From Aquimarina algicola (GTDB lineage Bacteria; Bacteroidota; Bacteroidia; Flavobacteriales; Flavobacteriaceae): DNA of 64,000 nucleotides. Location: positions 310,001 through 374,000 of the forward strand of contig NZ_VFWZ01000001.1 of the NCBI RefSeq assembly GCF_006443095.1. The letters run 5' to 3'. Made by a program: the position numbers and the translations under genes. Numbering within the stretch: the first letter of the stretch is position 1; the number at the start of each line of letters is the position of its first letter. The notes beneath the pieces were generated by a model. That model saw nothing but the letters and a program-made list of their open reading frames with translations. It did no database searches and was not told the DNA's origin. This document shows, piece after piece, positions 8,026-16,995 of this stretch.

Positions 8026-10383
8026 TTACAAAAGTTTATCAGCCTTCACATTTTTATCACGTTTTTTTCGCTTTACACTTTTGTTTTTAGCACTCCCAAA
8101 GCGATAGGTTAATCCTGTGAAAATAGATCGACTGTCTCTTAAAAATTCTCCTTCTTGGATAATTGTTCTGTACGATTCAAATGCGAAACGTTGTGTTCTA
8201 AAAATATCATTAAAATTAAGACTAAACGTTCCTTTACCTTTGGCAAAACTATAACGTGCTCCTACATTCATAAAGAAGTTTTCTTTAAGCTCATACTGTA
8301 AGATTTTTTGTTTACCACTAAAAAATGTAAAGAGTTGAAAAGTGAGATTTTTATTCGCTTTAAAACTATGATTAAGCCTCGCATTTAATAAAGTATTACT
8401 TACTTCTACGCTTTCACCTTCTATAAAACCTTTTTGAGTTCGGGAATAGATGTCAAAACTAGTATTGAGATTCCACCAATTTGTAAAACGATAACTAGAT
8501 GAGAACTCTAATCCATATGCATCATTGCTATCAAAATTAGCGTAGTCTAAAATTAATAGATTGGGGTTATTTTCATCAAAAAAACCTCTTCTGTTGATTT
8601 CATCATTGATTCTTCTATAAAAAGCGCCCAAAGTTATAGTACCACTTTTTAGTTTTCTATTATAATTAACCTCTATAGAATTTGTAAACTGCGGAACAAG
8701 ACTAGGGTTACCTGTAAGAATTATCTGAGGGGTATTTAATTGTCGAATAGGATTAATCTGGTTTAAAGAAGGGCGATCAATACGTCTGCTAAAGCTTAAT
8801 TGATAGGTGTTTTTTTGGTCTTCGTTTGGTGTATATTTCAAAAAACCGGAAGGATAGATATTAAATAACTTATCTGTAAAAATAAATGCCGACTCCCCTA
8901 CTTCATCAAATTGAGAATCTACACTGTAATCTTCTAACCGTACACCAATATTATACTGCCATTTATCAAATTTCTGACTAAAAGTGGTATAGAACGAATA
9001 AATATCTCTATCATAAAAGAATGTTGCACTATTAAAATTAGGGTTCTCAGTAATATACGAATTATCCGTACGACGTAAACGGGTTTCTATACCTAACTCT
9101 AATATTGTGTTTTCTGAAAGTGGATTTATATAATCTAAATTTATAGTCGTATTTGTTCTTTGATCATCGATATGTTCATTATAATCATCAACAGGGTTGT
9201 TTCCTGTAAAACTGAAATTGTATTTTTTGTCACTATCCAAAGTATTATAATCTACCTCAAGTTCTATAGTATGTCCATCTTTTGCAAAAACATGTTTGAA
9301 ATCTGCGTTATAGGTCGAATTGATATTATCTCGATCAGTAATATCTCTTTGTCTAAAATCTGCGGATGGGTTATTAAAAAAAGAAACAATTCTATTTCCA
9401 TCAATTAGGGTTGTAAAGAGATTTTGGTTGGTATAGACAGAAAGTGTATTCTTATCGTTGATAAAATAGTCTACACCTAATTTAAAAAGATGTGATTTAT
9501 CTTCATTAAGGTTATCAGTTAATTGATTATTGTTTTCTACTACTCGTGTAACCGTTCCTTCTGTGATGCTTTTACCAAACCTATTATTATAATTGCCATA
9601 AAGATTAGCTTTTCCTTTTCTGTAATTTATACCTATAGAATTATTGTATCGAGCACGTTCACCATATGTAAACCCCGAATTAATAGTAGTATTAAAACCT
9701 AAATTAGTATTCTTTTTAAGACTAATATTAATAATACCACTCATTCCTTCGGGATTATATTTGGCAGAAGGGTTTGTGATTAATTCGATGGTTTTGATAG
9801 AAGTTGAAGGAATTTGTTGTAAGAGCTCTCGAGAGCTTAGATTAGTAGGTTTACCATCGATAAGAATTCTAACATTTTCATTACCGCGAAACGAGATATC
9901 TCCGTCTTGATTAACACTCACCGAAGGAATATTACCCATGATATCACTTGCAGAAGCGCCAACGGTAGTCAAATCTTTTCCTACATTGATAACCTTTCTA
10001 TCAATTTTTTGTTCGATTGTAGAGCGTTCTGCTACAATCTCTACAGAGGCCAAAGCTACTGCATCTTCTTCTATGTAAAGGTTTCCTAAGTTCACCTTTT
10101 TATTTGATTTGGTAACTTCTATGGTTTTAGTAACCGTTTTATATCCAATAAATTGAATTTCGAATGCATAGGCATCATAAGGTATTTCTTTTACCAAAAA
10201 AGTTCCTTGCTCATTTGTAATACCACCAGTGGCAATAGCATTATTAGATTTTAATACCACATTTGCATATGGTATGGGTTGTTGTGTTGCCTTGTCTAAC
10301 ACCGTACCTGTGATAACGCCTTTTTGTGTATAGGAAAAAATAGAAAAAAGAAAACTACAAAGAATAAGTATATATGTTTTCAT
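8026..10383 (-). CDS. TonB-dependent receptor, outer-membrane beta-barrel family
   Basis: The 785-residue product starts with a signal peptide (MKTYILILCSFLFSIFSYTQ). Next come a carboxypeptidase-like regulatory domain (about residues 22-105: GVITGTVLDKATQQPIPYANV), a plug domain (about 125-220: ILIDGKPTNLSSRELLQQIPSTSIKTIELI, NPEGMSGIINI) and a C-terminal barrel. It is of the OmpF-like, CirA-related type that often lacks a SusD partner; none is nearby. Such proteins import or sense large or scarce nutrients through TonB. It begins 1 bp after the YceI gene, so the two are co-transcribed. The ligand is unknown. Confidence 0.9.
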   Translation of the reverse strand: MKTYILILCSFLFSIFSYTQKGVITGTVLDKATQQPIPYANVVLKSNNAIATGGITNEQGTFLVKEIPYDAYAFEIQFIGYKTVTKTIEVTKSNKKVNLGNLYIEEDAVALASVEIVAERSTIEQKIDRKVINVGKDLTTVGASASDIMGNIPSVSVNQDGDISFRGNENVRILIDGKPTNLSSRELLQQIPSTSIKTIELITNPSAKYNPEGMSGIINISLKKNTNLGFNTTINSGFTYGERARYNNSIGINYRKGKANLYGNYNNRFGKSITEGTVTRVVENNNQLTDNLNEDKSHLFKLGVDYFINDKNTLSVYTNQNLFTTLIDGNRIVSFFNNPSADFRQRDITDRDNINSTYNADFKHVFAKDGHTIELEVDYNTLDSDKKYNFSFTGNNPVDDYNEHIDDQRTNTTINLDYINPLSENTILELGIETRLRRTDNSYITENPNFNSATFFYDRDIYSFYTTFSQKFDKWQYNIGVRLEDYSVDSQFDEVGESAFIFTDKLFNIYPSGFLKYTPNEDQKNTYQLSFSRRIDRPSLNQINPIRQLNTPQIILTGNPSLVPQFTNSIEVNYNRKLKSGTITLGAFYRRINDEINRRGFFDENNPNLLILDYANFDSNDAYGLEFSSSYRFTNWWNLNTSFDIYSRTQKGFIEGESVEVSNTLLNARLNHSFKANKNLTFQLFTFFSGKQKILQYELKENFFMNVGARYSFAKGKGTFSLNFNDIFRTQRFAFESYRTIIQEGEFLRDSRSIFTGLTYRFGSAKNKSVKRKKRDKNVKADKLL

Positions 10384-10384
10384 A

Positions 10385-10996
10385 TTATTTTCTCTTCGTT
10401 AGTTGAATTTCTGCAACAAGATCAACGTCATTGCCCAAAGCAAATTTTGCAGGAGCATAATTAGTTCCAACATTAAAATCTTCACGTTTTATTATACCAG
10501 TAACAGTAATAAATTTATTATCAGTTTTAAATCTTGGATGCACATAACTTCCATTATCTACAGCTTTTAAAACAATTGGTTTTGTAATTCCGGTCATAGT
10601 AAAATTCCCTTTTATGGTGTATTCATTATTTGCTGTTTTGATAATTTCTGTGCTTATGAATTTTATTTCAGGATGTTTGTTTGCATCAAAGAAATCTTTA
10701 GTTTTTAAGTGTTTGTCTCTATCTGTTTGGTTAGTGTTGATAGAGGCTGTTTGTATTGTAATGTTTATAGACGCTATATCATCTTTTTGTTGAGTAATGT
10801 TCCCTTTATATTTTTTAAAAACCCCCTTGATTTCTCCTACTTTAAAATAAGAGACACCAAAATTGATATTAGAATGATTTGGATCTATTTCCCATGTAGA
10901 TCCTTGTGCACTTATAGAAATTGATACTAGAGAAAGAGTTAAACACACAAATAGCGTTTTGCTTATAGATAACATTGAATTTTTAATACGTTCCAT
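10385..10996 (-). CDS. YceI family lipid-binding-like periplasmic protein
   Basis: The product has a signal peptide (through VSISISAQG) and a YceI lipocalin-like domain: WEIDPNHSNINFGVSYFKVGEIKGVF, then IKFISTEI, GNFTMTGITKPIVLKA and GIIKREDFNVG, all hallmark YceI segments. Family members bind long isoprenoids such as polyprenyl quinones. The frame continues to a GTG at 11020, but the ATG at 10996 gives a better signal peptide and is preferred. It heads the unit with the TonB receptor, which suggests the receptor may handle a lipid-like ligand (inference). Confidence 0.85.
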   Translation of the reverse strand: MERIKNSMLSISKTLFVCLTLSLVSISISAQGSTWEIDPNHSNINFGVSYFKVGEIKGVFKKYKGNITQQKDDIASINITIQTASINTNQTDRDKHLKTKDFFDANKHPEIKFISTEIIKTANNEYTIKGNFTMTGITKPIVLKAVDNGSYVHPRFKTDNKFITVTGIIKREDFNVGTNYAPAKFALGNDVDLVAEIQLTKRK

Positions 10997-11074
10997 TTTT
11001 GAATATTTTTTTTGTTTCACAGGCTAAATTAGAAGTAAGCTTTATCCATTTTAAAAGGTTGGTTAGAAAGGCTA

Positions 11075-11148
11075 TAAACGATGCTAAAGACTTAATAGAT
11101 AGTGTTAAAAGCTTTTGTCTTCGGGTAATGTGTGTTTGGCATCGTTTA
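11075..11148. promoter_or_regulatory. inverted repeat in the YceI / DUF2911 divergent intergenic region
   Basis: TAAACGATGC at 11075-11084 is perfectly repeated in inverse orientation at 11139-11148. Extending inward, the two copies match at 14 of 16 positions. A shorter pair (AAGAC / GTCTT) is nested inside. The repeat lies between two divergent transcription units and upstream of the -7 box TACCTTTG (11193-11200) of the plus-strand gene. This fits a pair of operator sites for a dimeric regulator, possibly the LytTR protein encoded downstream (inference). Confidence 0.45.
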
Positions 11149-11228
11149 CCTTTAATTGGTGGGTAGTTTTAAAAAAGCTATATTTAGATACATACCTTTG
11201 TAATAATAATTAAAAACGTAAACTGAAA

Positions 11229-12116
11229 ATGAGCAAAATATTTGCACTACTTATAACATTCCTGACGCTCCATTGTACAATACAATCACAAACTGACCCT
11301 GTAAAAGATGATTTGGGTAGATTTAATAGACCAACGACAAGTCAAAGAGCAGAAGTCTCTCAAAAAATAGGTCTTGATTTTATAAAAATCAATTACGGGA
11401 GACCAAATGTGAAAAAGAGAAAAATTTTTGGCGGACTCTTAAAATATGGGAAAATATGGCGACTAGGAGCTGATTATCAAACTGTAATTGACTTTCAAAA
11501 TGAGTACATTATAGAGGGTGATACGATTTCAAAAGGGAAATATGCACTTTATGCTATTCCTAATGAAGATAATTGGACTATATTTTTTAATAAGGATACC
11601 GAAGGTTGGGGACAATACACTTATAAACCAGAAAATAATGTTTATGAGTTGAATATCCCTGTTGAAAAATCACCTGAGTTTACAGAAACATTTACCATCG
11701 GTTTTTTAAACACTTCACTAAACAATGGGGAGTTATATGTACAATGGGAAAATTCTAGAATAAAAATCCCTATTACAGTAAGTAATAAACACAGAAAAGA
11801 AATCGAAAACAATTATACTATTGCTTTAGGTCTAAATGAAAAGAGAGTTGGGTACAAATATTATTTAGCAAGTGAATACTTATTTTTAGAGGATAAAAAT
11901 TATGAGAAAGCACTAACGTATATTCAAAAAGCGATTGATAGCGGCAATACTGCTTTTTATACTCATTTTCTTAAAGGTGAAATATTGTTGGCTATGGGAG
12001 ATAAAAAAGCTGCTGTGGCGTCTGCAATTAAAGCTAAAGAAAATCTCTGGAAGAACTTTTCGAATCCAGAATGGGAAAACAAAATAGATAACGCAATAAA
12101 GAACTGGGGGAAATAA
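11229..12116 (+). CDS. DUF2911 domain protein with C-terminal TPR-like part
   Basis: The 295-residue protein has a signal peptide (ending IQSQ) and a DUF2911 domain from about residue 35 to 180 (SQKIGLDFIKINYGRPNVKKRKIFGG, KYGKIWRLGAD, YALYAIPNEDNWTIFFNKD). The last ~100 residues form helical repeats resembling tetratricopeptide units (YEKALTYIQKAIDSGN, AVASAIKAKENL). DUF2911 has no assigned activity. It is followed after 32 bp by the LytS-type kinase and LytTR regulator, so it may be a member or an input of that signalling operon. Confidence 0.85.
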   Translation: MSKIFALLITFLTLHCTIQSQTDPVKDDLGRFNRPTTSQRAEVSQKIGLDFIKINYGRPNVKKRKIFGGLLKYGKIWRLGADYQTVIDFQNEYIIEGDTISKGKYALYAIPNEDNWTIFFNKDTEGWGQYTYKPENNVYELNIPVEKSPEFTETFTIGFLNTSLNNGELYVQWENSRIKIPITVSNKHRKEIENNYTIALGLNEKRVGYKYYLASEYLFLEDKNYEKALTYIQKAIDSGNTAFYTHFLKGEILLAMGDKKAAVASAIKAKENLWKNFSNPEWENKIDNAIKNWGK

Positions 12117-12148
12117 AAGGATTACCAACAGTATAAAAAGCTTAGGTT

Positions 12149-13216
12149 ATGATTCAAAAAATTCAAAATTTTCTAGAGGTTTCAAAATTCAAATATCTGG
12201 TTTTTGGATTATTGATTTTTGCTTTTTCGGCTCCTACTGCTAATTGGTATTATACAACAACTCATGAGCTCATTATTACATATAGTATACGCATAGCATT
12301 ACAAATGGCTATGGCATATATAATTTTAGAGTTTTTAATTCCATTGCTTTTATATAAGGGTAAAACAACAGCTTTTTGGATTTCGATGATCATAACATTA
12401 TTAGCATTTTATGTGATTTGTACATTGATTCATATGAATTATTTAGAAACTACTTTTCCTTCAACTTATACAAATTATATTAAGCGTTTCAAAGATAATT
12501 CTTTCAGTAGCCGGTTAATGAATGTAGGAGAGTTTGTATTTAAAAGTCTATATTTTCTCTACCCTACATTATTGTTGTTAATTTTAAAATTATATGTAGA
12601 AAAGCAACGCCTACTCAAGCTGAATGAACAGAAAAAAACAGCAGAGCTTGTTGCATTAAAAAATCAATTAAACCCTCATTTTTTATTCAATACACTTAAT
12701 AACCTTTATGCACTGACCTTAAAAAAATCAGATGATGCTCCCAAGGTTATTCGAAAATTATCAGAAATTCTAGATTATATCCTTTATCGTTGCAATGATG
12801 AATATGTATCACTTGATAAAGAAATAGCACTTATAGAAAACTATTTGTCATTAGAAAAGATACGATATGCCGATAGAGTAAAAATTTCTTTTAGCAAACA
12901 AGTAACCGGTCGAGAAAAAGTTGCACCTCTTCTACTATTAACGTTTGTTGAAAATGCTTTTAAACATGGTGTAGCAAATGAGGTGAATCAAGCTAATATC
13001 AATATTACGATATCCAAGGATAAAGAACAACTTGTTTTTAAAGTAGAGAATAGTAAACCTGTTCATATTAAAACTGCTGTCGAAAAAGAATCTATAGGTC
13101 TTCAAAACATCAAAAAACAATTAGAATTATTGTATCCAAAGGCTTACGACTTAATTATTGAGAATAGATCAAATTATTTTTCTGCTAATCTAAAATTAGA
13201 TATGTATGAGTTATAA
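12149..13216 (+). CDS. LytS-type sensor histidine kinase
   Basis: The 355-residue protein has four hydrophobic helices (about residues 18-150), a short coiled region and a His_kinase (LytS/YehU-type) domain. The phospho-acceptor motif is LNPHFLFNTLNNLYAL near residue 170, and the ATPase part contains LLLLTFVENAFKHGV and ESIGLQNIKKQLELLYP. No extracellular sensor domain is apparent, so signal detection should involve the membrane region. It overlaps the response-regulator gene by 11 bp. A closely similar pair is found at 55.6-57.4 kb. Confidence 0.9.
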   Translation: MIQKIQNFLEVSKFKYLVFGLLIFAFSAPTANWYYTTTHELIITYSIRIALQMAMAYIILEFLIPLLLYKGKTTAFWISMIITLLAFYVICTLIHMNYLETTFPSTYTNYIKRFKDNSFSSRLMNVGEFVFKSLYFLYPTLLLLILKLYVEKQRLLKLNEQKKTAELVALKNQLNPHFLFNTLNNLYALTLKKSDDAPKVIRKLSEILDYILYRCNDEYVSLDKEIALIENYLSLEKIRYADRVKISFSKQVTGREKVAPLLLLTFVENAFKHGVANEVNQANINITISKDKEQLVFKVENSKPVHIKTAVEKESIGLQNIKKQLELLYPKAYDLIIENRSNYFSANLKLDMYEL

Positions 13217-13904
13217 ATGCCTGATTATAGATGATGAGCCCTTAGCGCGCGAACTTATTGAAACCTATCTAGAAAAGATTCCTAATTTTGAATTGGTAGC
13301 TTCTTGCGCCAGTGCTATTGAGGCAAGTTCTATTTTGTCTGCTGAGAAGGTAGACTTACTATTTTTGGATATAGAAATGCCGGCTTTAAAAGGGATAGAT
13401 TTTTTTAAAACATTGATCTACAGACCAGAAGTGATTTTTACAACTGCTTATAGAGATTACGCCTTAGATGGTTTTGAATTGAATGCCGTTGATTATCTAT
13501 TAAAGCCTATATTTTTTGAACGATTTTTTTCTGCCATTCAAAAATTTCTAAAACAACAAAGTATTACAGAAAATACGAATCCTACATCTGCTGATTACGC
13601 AAAAAGTGGACACATATTTGTAAATAAAGCCAAAAAGCAAATAAAAGTAGTTTTTGATGATATTCTTTATGCTGAAAGCCTAAAAGATTATATAAAGATT
13701 CACTTACAAGACGAGACACTAACTATAAAAGAAAGTATCTCTAGTTTTGAAAAACGTGTTGATGATCGTTTTATCCGTTTACACCGATCGTATATCGTGA
13801 ATAGTGAAAAGATTACTGCTTATACCAAAAATGATGTTGAGATTGGTAAAATAGAAATTCCTATCGGAAATGGTTATAAACATAATATGCATTATTTTAA
13901 ATAA
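13206..13904 (+). CDS. LytTR-family response regulator
   Basis: The 232-residue protein has a receiver domain (acidic pair DDEP near residues 9-10, phospho-acceptor Asp in LLFLDIEMPALKG about residue 55, Lys in DYLLKPIFF) and a C-terminal LytTR DNA-binding domain (about residues 130-228: ILYAESLKDYIKIH, RLHRSYIVNSEKI). LytTR proteins bind direct repeats near promoters. The gene overlaps the LytS-type kinase and is its obvious partner. The C-terminal segment AYTKNDVEIGKIEIPIG is nearly identical to that in the paralogue at 56683-57387. Confidence 0.92.
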   Translation: MSYKCLIIDDEPLARELIETYLEKIPNFELVASCASAIEASSILSAEKVDLLFLDIEMPALKGIDFFKTLIYRPEVIFTTAYRDYALDGFELNAVDYLLKPIFFERFFSAIQKFLKQQSITENTNPTSADYAKSGHIFVNKAKKQIKVVFDDILYAESLKDYIKIHLQDETLTIKESISSFEKRVDDRFIRLHRSYIVNSEKITAYTKNDVEIGKIEIPIGNGYKHNMHYFK

Positions 13905-14042
13905 TTAGAATTAAATCTTAAGCTCTTTATTACAAAACAATAGTATATTTTACTTGTTGATATAGTTAATTAAAGCAAAAAACAAGTTAGGAATACTCTG
14001 ATTCTATTTATATTCATAATATCTTATAAAATATTATAGAAC

Positions 14043-14587
14043 ATGCAGAATTCCTTTTTAATTGTTTTTTTACTAACTACAATAATGTCTGGTAGCGCAC
14101 AAATTAATGGAGCAGATAAAGTTTCGATAAAGCATTTTAAAAATCTATATAAGATTAATGATTCTGTGTATCGATATCAGAACAGCCTAGCAAAAAAGAA
14201 TTTTATAGATTAGAAGATTTTGGGATCAAAACCATTCTCAATTTTAGACGATTAAAAGATGATGCCAAAAAAGCAAAAGGTACACAATTGCAACTAGAAC
14301 ATTTACCGCTAAAAGCTGCAGAAATTAATGAAAAAGATATTATCACAGGACTACAAATTATTAATACAGCACAAAAACCCATATTAATTCATTGCTGGCA
14401 CGGTTCAGACCGTACTGGAGTAATGACTGCTGCTTATCGTATTGTTTTTGAAAACTGGTCTAAAGAAGATGCGATCAAAGAATTTAGGCGTCCCGAATTT
14501 GGGTATCACGAAAAATGGTATCCAAATCTAGTAGATTTATTAAATGATCTTGATGTTACGAAAATACGAGATGAATTAGGGCTGTAA
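14043..14587 (+). pseudogene. frameshifted dual-specificity / tyrosine phosphatase gene
   Basis: The first frame runs from ATG 14043 with a signal peptide (MQNSFLIVFLLTTIMSGSAQ) and stops at TAG 14211-14213. The continuation, RSEQPSKKEFYRLEDFGIKTILNFRR, is in another frame from about 14177 and runs to 14587. Removing two bases (14175-14176, an AT repeated within CGATATCAG) restores one ~180-residue protein. The downstream part keeps the cysteine-phosphatase signature HCWHGSDRTG (HCx5R). An intact copy would be a secreted phosphatase. It may be a true pseudogene, a phase-variation event or a sequencing error. Confidence 0.8.
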
Positions 14588-14629
14588 GTCTATGTTTGTA
14601 AAAAGAAAGAAGGAGTTGTTTTATACTAT

Positions 14630-15682
14630 TCAGGTATTTGCTTTTCTATAAGATGAGGGAGTTGTTCCTTCAAATTTTTTAAAAGCACTATTGAATGATG
14701 ATAGACTACTAAAACCTATATCAAATGCTATAGAAGAAATCGTATATTTTTTTGTCTTTTCATCAATCAACATCTTTTTTGCATCTTGAATCCGATAATA
14801 GTTTATAAAATCATTAAAATTTTGATTGGCATATTGATTAATAGCTTCAGATGTTTTCTGTACGCTTTTCCCGACAAGTTTACTCACACTGGATAACGAT
14901 ATATCACTTTCCAGATATAGTTTTTCGTCGATGATCAGTTGTGATATATCATTAAATAACACAATATCATCCTTGATTTTGAATACTGATCCTGTAATAT
15001 CTGTTACTTTTAATTTAAATGCTTTAAAACTTAAATAATAAATAACTACAGAATAAATAATTGGCCCAATGATATAGGGAACACTATTCTCAATGATATT
15101 TAAGAAATAAGAAATCCAAATCATTATAAAGCCAATTATAACTGTATATAACCAACTCAAAATATTTTTTTGAGATTTTGTTTTTAATGTTTCTGTATGC
15201 TTTTTGTAGGTTTTTTTTAAAACTTTCCCTGAGATGAAAATATAAAAAGCAAAATGCAGGTAAATAAATATAATAGTACTACCAAAAATAATAACAGACT
15301 GCCTATTGTTGGCATCAAACCAATTTTTGGTAATAAAAAAACTCGTAATAAATAGTAATAAAAATGGGATTAACTCTACATAATGTATTTTCAACAATCT
15401 AAAATCCGGTTGAGTCATTGAGGAGATATACCACTTTAATAATGGTCCAATTAATAGTAATAGTGCTAGACCCGAAAAAATAAATACCGGTTCTAGATCA
15501 TTACCAAAATTTAGCATCACAGATTTACCCACCCTAAAAGCCATAAGAATAAGTATTATTCCCAGTAGATAGTTAGCAAACGTTTTTTTCTTTTTGAGAA
15601 AACATAAATAGATAGCAAAAAGAAACCCATGTAATAATCCTGCGCTGCTTAAAATAATAAGTAGAATATCTGAAAAGCTCAA
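14630..15682 (-). CDS. membrane-anchored AraC-family transcriptional regulator
   Basis: The 350-residue protein has seven or so hydrophobic helices in the first ~230 residues. A C-terminal AraC DNA-binding domain follows (about residues 245-348: YLESDISLSSVSKLVGKS, IQDAKKMLIDEKTKKYTISSIAFDIGFSSLSSFNSAFKKFEGTTPSSYR). It is encoded 23 bp downstream of the DJ-1/PfpI gene on the same strand and is probably in one transcript with it. The signal is unknown. Confidence 0.87.
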   Translation of the reverse strand: MSFSDILLIILSSAGLLHGFLFAIYLCFLKKKKTFANYLLGIILILMAFRVGKSVMLNFGNDLEPVFIFSGLALLLLIGPLLKWYISSMTQPDFRLLKIHYVELIPFLLLFITSFFITKNWFDANNRQSVIIFGSTIIFIYLHFAFYIFISGKVLKKTYKKHTETLKTKSQKNILSWLYTVIIGFIMIWISYFLNIIENSVPYIIGPIIYSVVIYYLSFKAFKLKVTDITGSVFKIKDDIVLFNDISQLIIDEKLYLESDISLSSVSKLVGKSVQKTSEAINQYANQNFNDFINYYRIQDAKKMLIDEKTKKYTISSIAFDIGFSSLSSFNSAFKKFEGTTPSSYRKANT

Positions 15683-15705
15683 TCTAATAGTTTTCTCAAA
15701 TGTAA

Positions 15706-16812
15706 TTATATTTTATTTTTCCTGGCCTCATGTTTCTTTGCAAAAGAAGTTAAACTCAGCATATTAAAGAAGCTGCTAATTTCACCTTGCATAGCAGCTA
15801 CTATACTATGCTTGGCAATCAATACTCTTTTAATAGGTTTATGTTGCTGTACAGACATGGTTTTTATCATTTCTTTGGCTTTTTGCTTACCATGGTTTTG
15901 ATATATTGAAAGCACTTTTATTGCATTTTCTTCATCAGTGATTGTTCTTTTTTTAGGTTGGTATCCTAATTGATAAATCATCTTTTCTGCCAAGGTCCAT
16001 GTTGACCATGGGTTTTGTCCTGTAATGATATTATGATCATGGCTTACTTTTTCCAAATACATTGTTCCTTCATTAAAGCGCGCCCCTTGTTTTATTATTT
16101 TGTCTTGTAATAGAAAAGGGAATATTGATTCTGCTTCCGGGATTAGAAGCAACTCTTCATTATTCGTAAATCCACTAATAGTTTTGTCTTTTATCATAGA
16201 AAAACCATTATCTAAGGTTACATTAACTAGAGCTGCAGGACCATGACAAACCGCTCCTATAACTTTATTTGTTTGATAATAATTCTTTACAATAGATTGA
16301 ATTGTTTTATTGTCGGGAAAATCAAACATGGCTCCTTTTCCCCCCGCAAAGAAAACTCCATCATAATCTTCTGCCACAATATCTTCAATAGGAATTGTAT
16401 TACTGGTTTTGTACTGGGCGATCGAGTCGTTTAAGAATGCATAATCAAAAGCACCCATATCTTCATCATCAATAATTACAGGTGGCTTCCCTCCTAATGG
16501 ACTTGATATATCAACTTCAAAACCATTTGCTGTAAACACATAATAAGCACGAGATAATTCAGTTAATTCATACCCTGTTTTCTTTTCACTTTTACCCATA
16601 ATATCAGTGCTTGTTACAATAGCTAGTATTTTTCCTCTATTAGGGACAATATTTTCTGATAAATACGGTAAATCTTTTACTAATGTAGCCTCTAATTGTG
16701 TGTCTTTTTTAGGAATTAAACTCATAAACCAAAATCCAAAAGAAAGGATAATAATGAGCAAACTTGTTATAAAGACCAAAGTCCATTTTAGAATTCTATA
16801 TTTTTTGAACAT
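15706..16812 (-). CDS. DJ-1/PfpI family (type 1 glutamine amidotransferase-like) membrane-anchored protein
   Basis: An N-terminal transmembrane anchor (about residues 8-32) is followed by a DJ-1/PfpI domain with the nucleophile-elbow Cys in IGAVCHGPAALV (about residue 193) and a nearby ISGFTNNEE segment, as in Hsp31-type proteins. A C-terminal extension of ~85 residues lies beyond the domain (368 residues against ~230 for a typical Hsp31-like protein). Family activities include glyoxalase, deglycase-like or chaperone roles; which applies is unknown. Its partner gene encodes an AraC regulator, an arrangement echoed at 62.2-64 kb. Confidence 0.83.
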   Translation of the reverse strand: MFKKYRILKWTLVFITSLLIIILSFGFWFMSLIPKKDTQLEATLVKDLPYLSENIVPNRGKILAIVTSTDIMGKSEKKTGYELTELSRAYYVFTANGFEVDISSPLGGKPPVIIDDEDMGAFDYAFLNDSIAQYKTSNTIPIEDIVAEDYDGVFFAGGKGAMFDFPDNKTIQSIVKNYYQTNKVIGAVCHGPAALVNVTLDNGFSMIKDKTISGFTNNEELLLIPEAESIFPFLLQDKIIKQGARFNEGTMYLEKVSHDHNIITGQNPWSTWTLAEKMIYQLGYQPKKRTITDEENAIKVLSIYQNHGKQKAKEMIKTMSVQQHKPIKRVLIAKHSIVAAMQGEISSFFNMLSLTSFAKKHEARKNKI

Positions 16813-16910
16813 ATCATTTCATTTATAATTATTCGACCAAATAACATAAAGAATATGGCTAAAGCTGTCGAAATGATAATTTCGTCAGAGTAAAAATGAT
16901 TATGGACAAA

Positions 16911-16954
16911 AAAATAGTGTAAAAAACTCTGTAATTAATTTTTTACACTATTTT
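16911..16954 (-). terminator. terminator hairpin after the quinone-oxidoreductase-like gene
   Basis: A perfect 15-bp inverted repeat (AAATAGTGTAAAAAA, 16912-16926, against 16939-16953), plus one more A-T pair outside, lies 42 bp beyond the stop at 16996. On the minus strand it is followed by a run of T. Weaker complementarity continues outward (ATGATT at 16896-16901 with AATCAT at 16960-16965). It fits an intrinsic terminator for the minus-strand gene. Confidence 0.7.
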
Positions 16955-16995
16955 GTGACAATCATAATGATGAACATCGTTAAACTTGAATGTTG

